Part shown: positions 61,893 to 62,917 of the stretch, piece by piece | Layout of the letters: each line of letters begins with the position of its first letter | How positions within the stretch are numbered: position 1 is the first letter of the stretch | NCBI GenBank assembly: GCA_002317385.1 | Contig: DCJH01000059.1 | Location: forward strand, 1-62,917 | DNA length: 62,917 bases | Reading direction: 5' to 3' | Origin: Prevotella sp. UBA1705 | GTDB taxonomy: Bacteria > Bacteroidota > Bacteroidia > Bacteroidales > Bacteroidaceae | Made by a program: the position numbers and the translations under genes | The notes under the pieces: model-generated | Databases searched by the model: none | What the model was told of the DNA's origin: nothing | What the model saw: the letters and a program-made list of their open reading frames with translations, nothing else

Positions 61893-61917
61893 TAAATAGT
61901 AGCTATTATCGTCATTT

Positions 61918-62917
61918 ATGTTTGAAAACTTAACAGACCGTCTGGAACGCTCCTTCAAGATCCTCAAAGGAGAGGGTAAGATTACCGAAATCAATGTTGC
62001 CGAAACTTTGAAGGATGTTCGCCGCGCCTTGCTGGATGCCGATGTTAATTTCAAGGTTGCCAAGAGTTTTACAGATACCGTCAAGCAGAAGGCCATGGGT
62101 ATGAACGTACTCACTGCCGTGAAGCCTGGGCAGTTGATGGTGAAGATTGTCCACGATGAGCTGGCTAAGCTCATGGGTGGCGAAGCCTCCGAACTGCACT
62201 TGAACGGCCGCCCGTCCATCATCCTGATGTCGGGTTTGCAGGGTTCCGGTAAGACCACCTTTAGTGGAAAGCTGGCCAACCTGCTGAAAAACAAACAGAA
62301 GAAGAATCCCTTGCTCGTTGCCTGCGACGTCTATCGTCCTGCTGCCATCGACCAGTTGAAGGTTGTGGGAGAGCAGGTTGGCGTGCCCGTCTATACCGAG
62401 GAGGGCAATAAGAACGTCAACGAGATAGCCCTTCACGCCATCCAGGAGGCCAAGGCCAAGAGCTATGACGTGGTCATCATCGATACCGCCGGCCGACTGG
62501 CCGTAGACGAGGACATGATGAACGAGATAGCATCGCTCAAGCAGACCGTACAGCCCGACGAGACATTGTTCGTGGTTGACTCCATGACCGGCCAGGATGC
62601 GGTGAATACCGCCAAGGAGTTCAACGACCGACTCGACTTCGACGGCGTGATCCTCACCAAGCTCGACGGCGATACCCGCGGTGGTGCGGCTCTATCTATC
62701 CGCACCGTGGTGACCAAGCCTATCAAGTTTATCGGTACTGGCGAGAAGATGGAAGCACTCGATGTATTCCATCCTGAGCGTATGGCCGACCGTATATTGG
62801 GCATGGGCGACGTGGTTTCGCTGGTGGAACGCGCACAGGAACAGTTTGACGAAGAGGAGGCCAAGCGTCTCCAGAAGAAGATACAGAAGAATAAGTTCGA
62901 CTTCAACGACTTCCTCA
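61918..62917 (+). CDS. ffh: Signal recognition particle protein Ffh (3' end beyond window)
   Basis: An open frame from ATG 61918 to the window edge, 333 codons, of about 450 expected. The GTPase of the signal recognition particle targets membrane proteins to the translocon with its 4.5S RNA and FtsY. The N domain starts FENLTDRLERSFKILKGEG; the G domain has SGLQGSGKTTFSGKLANLL (P-loop), ACDVYRPAAIDQLKVVG, DTAGRLAVDEDMM, LTKLDGDTRGGAAL and IKFIGTGEKMEALDVFHPER. The M domain is only beginning at the cut. No sequence abnormality is seen. Confidence 0.97.
   Translation, partial: MFENLTDRLERSFKILKGEGKITEINVAETLKDVRRALLDADVNFKVAKSFTDTVKQKAMGMNVLTAVKPGQLMVKIVHDELAKLMGGEASELHLNGRPSIILMSGLQGSGKTTFSGKLANLLKNKQKKNPLLVACDVYRPAAIDQLKVVGEQVGVPVYTEEGNKNVNEIALHAIQEAKAKSYDVVIIDTAGRLAVDEDMMNEIASLKQTVQPDETLFVVDSMTGQDAVNTAKEFNDRLDFDGVILTKLDGDTRGGAALSIRTVVTKPIKFIGTGEKMEALDVFHPERMADRILGMGDVVSLVERAQEQFDEEEAKRLQKKIQKNKFDFNDFL

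Overview
The window looks like a chromosomal segment from a Bacteroidales bacterium, most likely Prevotellaceae. The evidence is two SusC/SusD pairs, ECF sigma/FecR-type regulation, promoters of the Bacteroidetes type (TTTG, about 19-20 nt, TAnnTTTG), few Shine-Dalgarno sites, a fimbrillin-like lipoprotein, and a type IX-like C-terminal tail on an amylase. No phage or plasmid backbone is visible; the only autonomous mobile element is one IS30-family copy at the left end.

Layout. 0.2-3.8 kb: IS30 element, a small conserved-type ORF and a fimbrillin-like lipoprotein. 3.9-7.3 kb: housekeeping genes tadA, yraN, birA, a four-helix-bundle gene flanked by 9-bp-period repeat arrays, and pyrH. 7.8-27.4 kb: a long set of genes that together read as peptidoglycan/muropeptide salvage: an NlpC/P60 endopeptidase, an L-Ala-D/L-Glu epimerase-type enolase, a transglutaminase-like protein, a SusC/SusD pair, a large amidase-like/golvesin-domain protein, a GT2 protein, an AmpG-like MFS permease, a NamZ-type exo-muramidase, a MurT-like membrane protein, a sugar kinase and MurQ etherase. 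28.2-29.4 kb: a BPL_N-domain protein behind a structured leader. 29.9-41.7 kb, minus strand: two cell-surface signalling systems, an ECF sigma/anti-sigma pair with a TonB-type barrel, and an ECF sigma/FecR/SusC(STN)/SusD/TlpA set. 42.6-44.7 kb: dnaK followed by a tRNA-like structure. 45.0-47.7 kb: a secreted GH13 amylase with starch-binding modules and a LacI-type operator upstream. 48-56 kb: YwqG-like protein, SDR oxidoreductase, the sulfur genes metY and cysK, an HD-domain protein, secreted proteins and a TPR protein. 56.8-61.0 kb: a phenylalanine/tyrosine operon (prephenate dehydratase, aminotransferase, DAHP synthase-chorismate mutase, prephenate dehydrogenase) preceded by a textbook attenuator whose 24-residue leader peptide is packed with Phe and Tyr codons. 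61.1-62.9 kb: a SIMPL-domain protein and the 5' part of ffh.

The most interesting signals are: (1) the aromatic-amino-acid attenuator; (2) the peptidoglycan utilisation locus with its own SusC/SusD pair; (3) two arrays of four 17-bp units spaced by 5 bp at an exact 22-bp period; (4) three composite inverted-repeat elements built around a palindromic REP-like core; (5) 9-bp-period arrays bracketing the four-helix-bundle gene. All calls come from reading the sequence; no database search was run.
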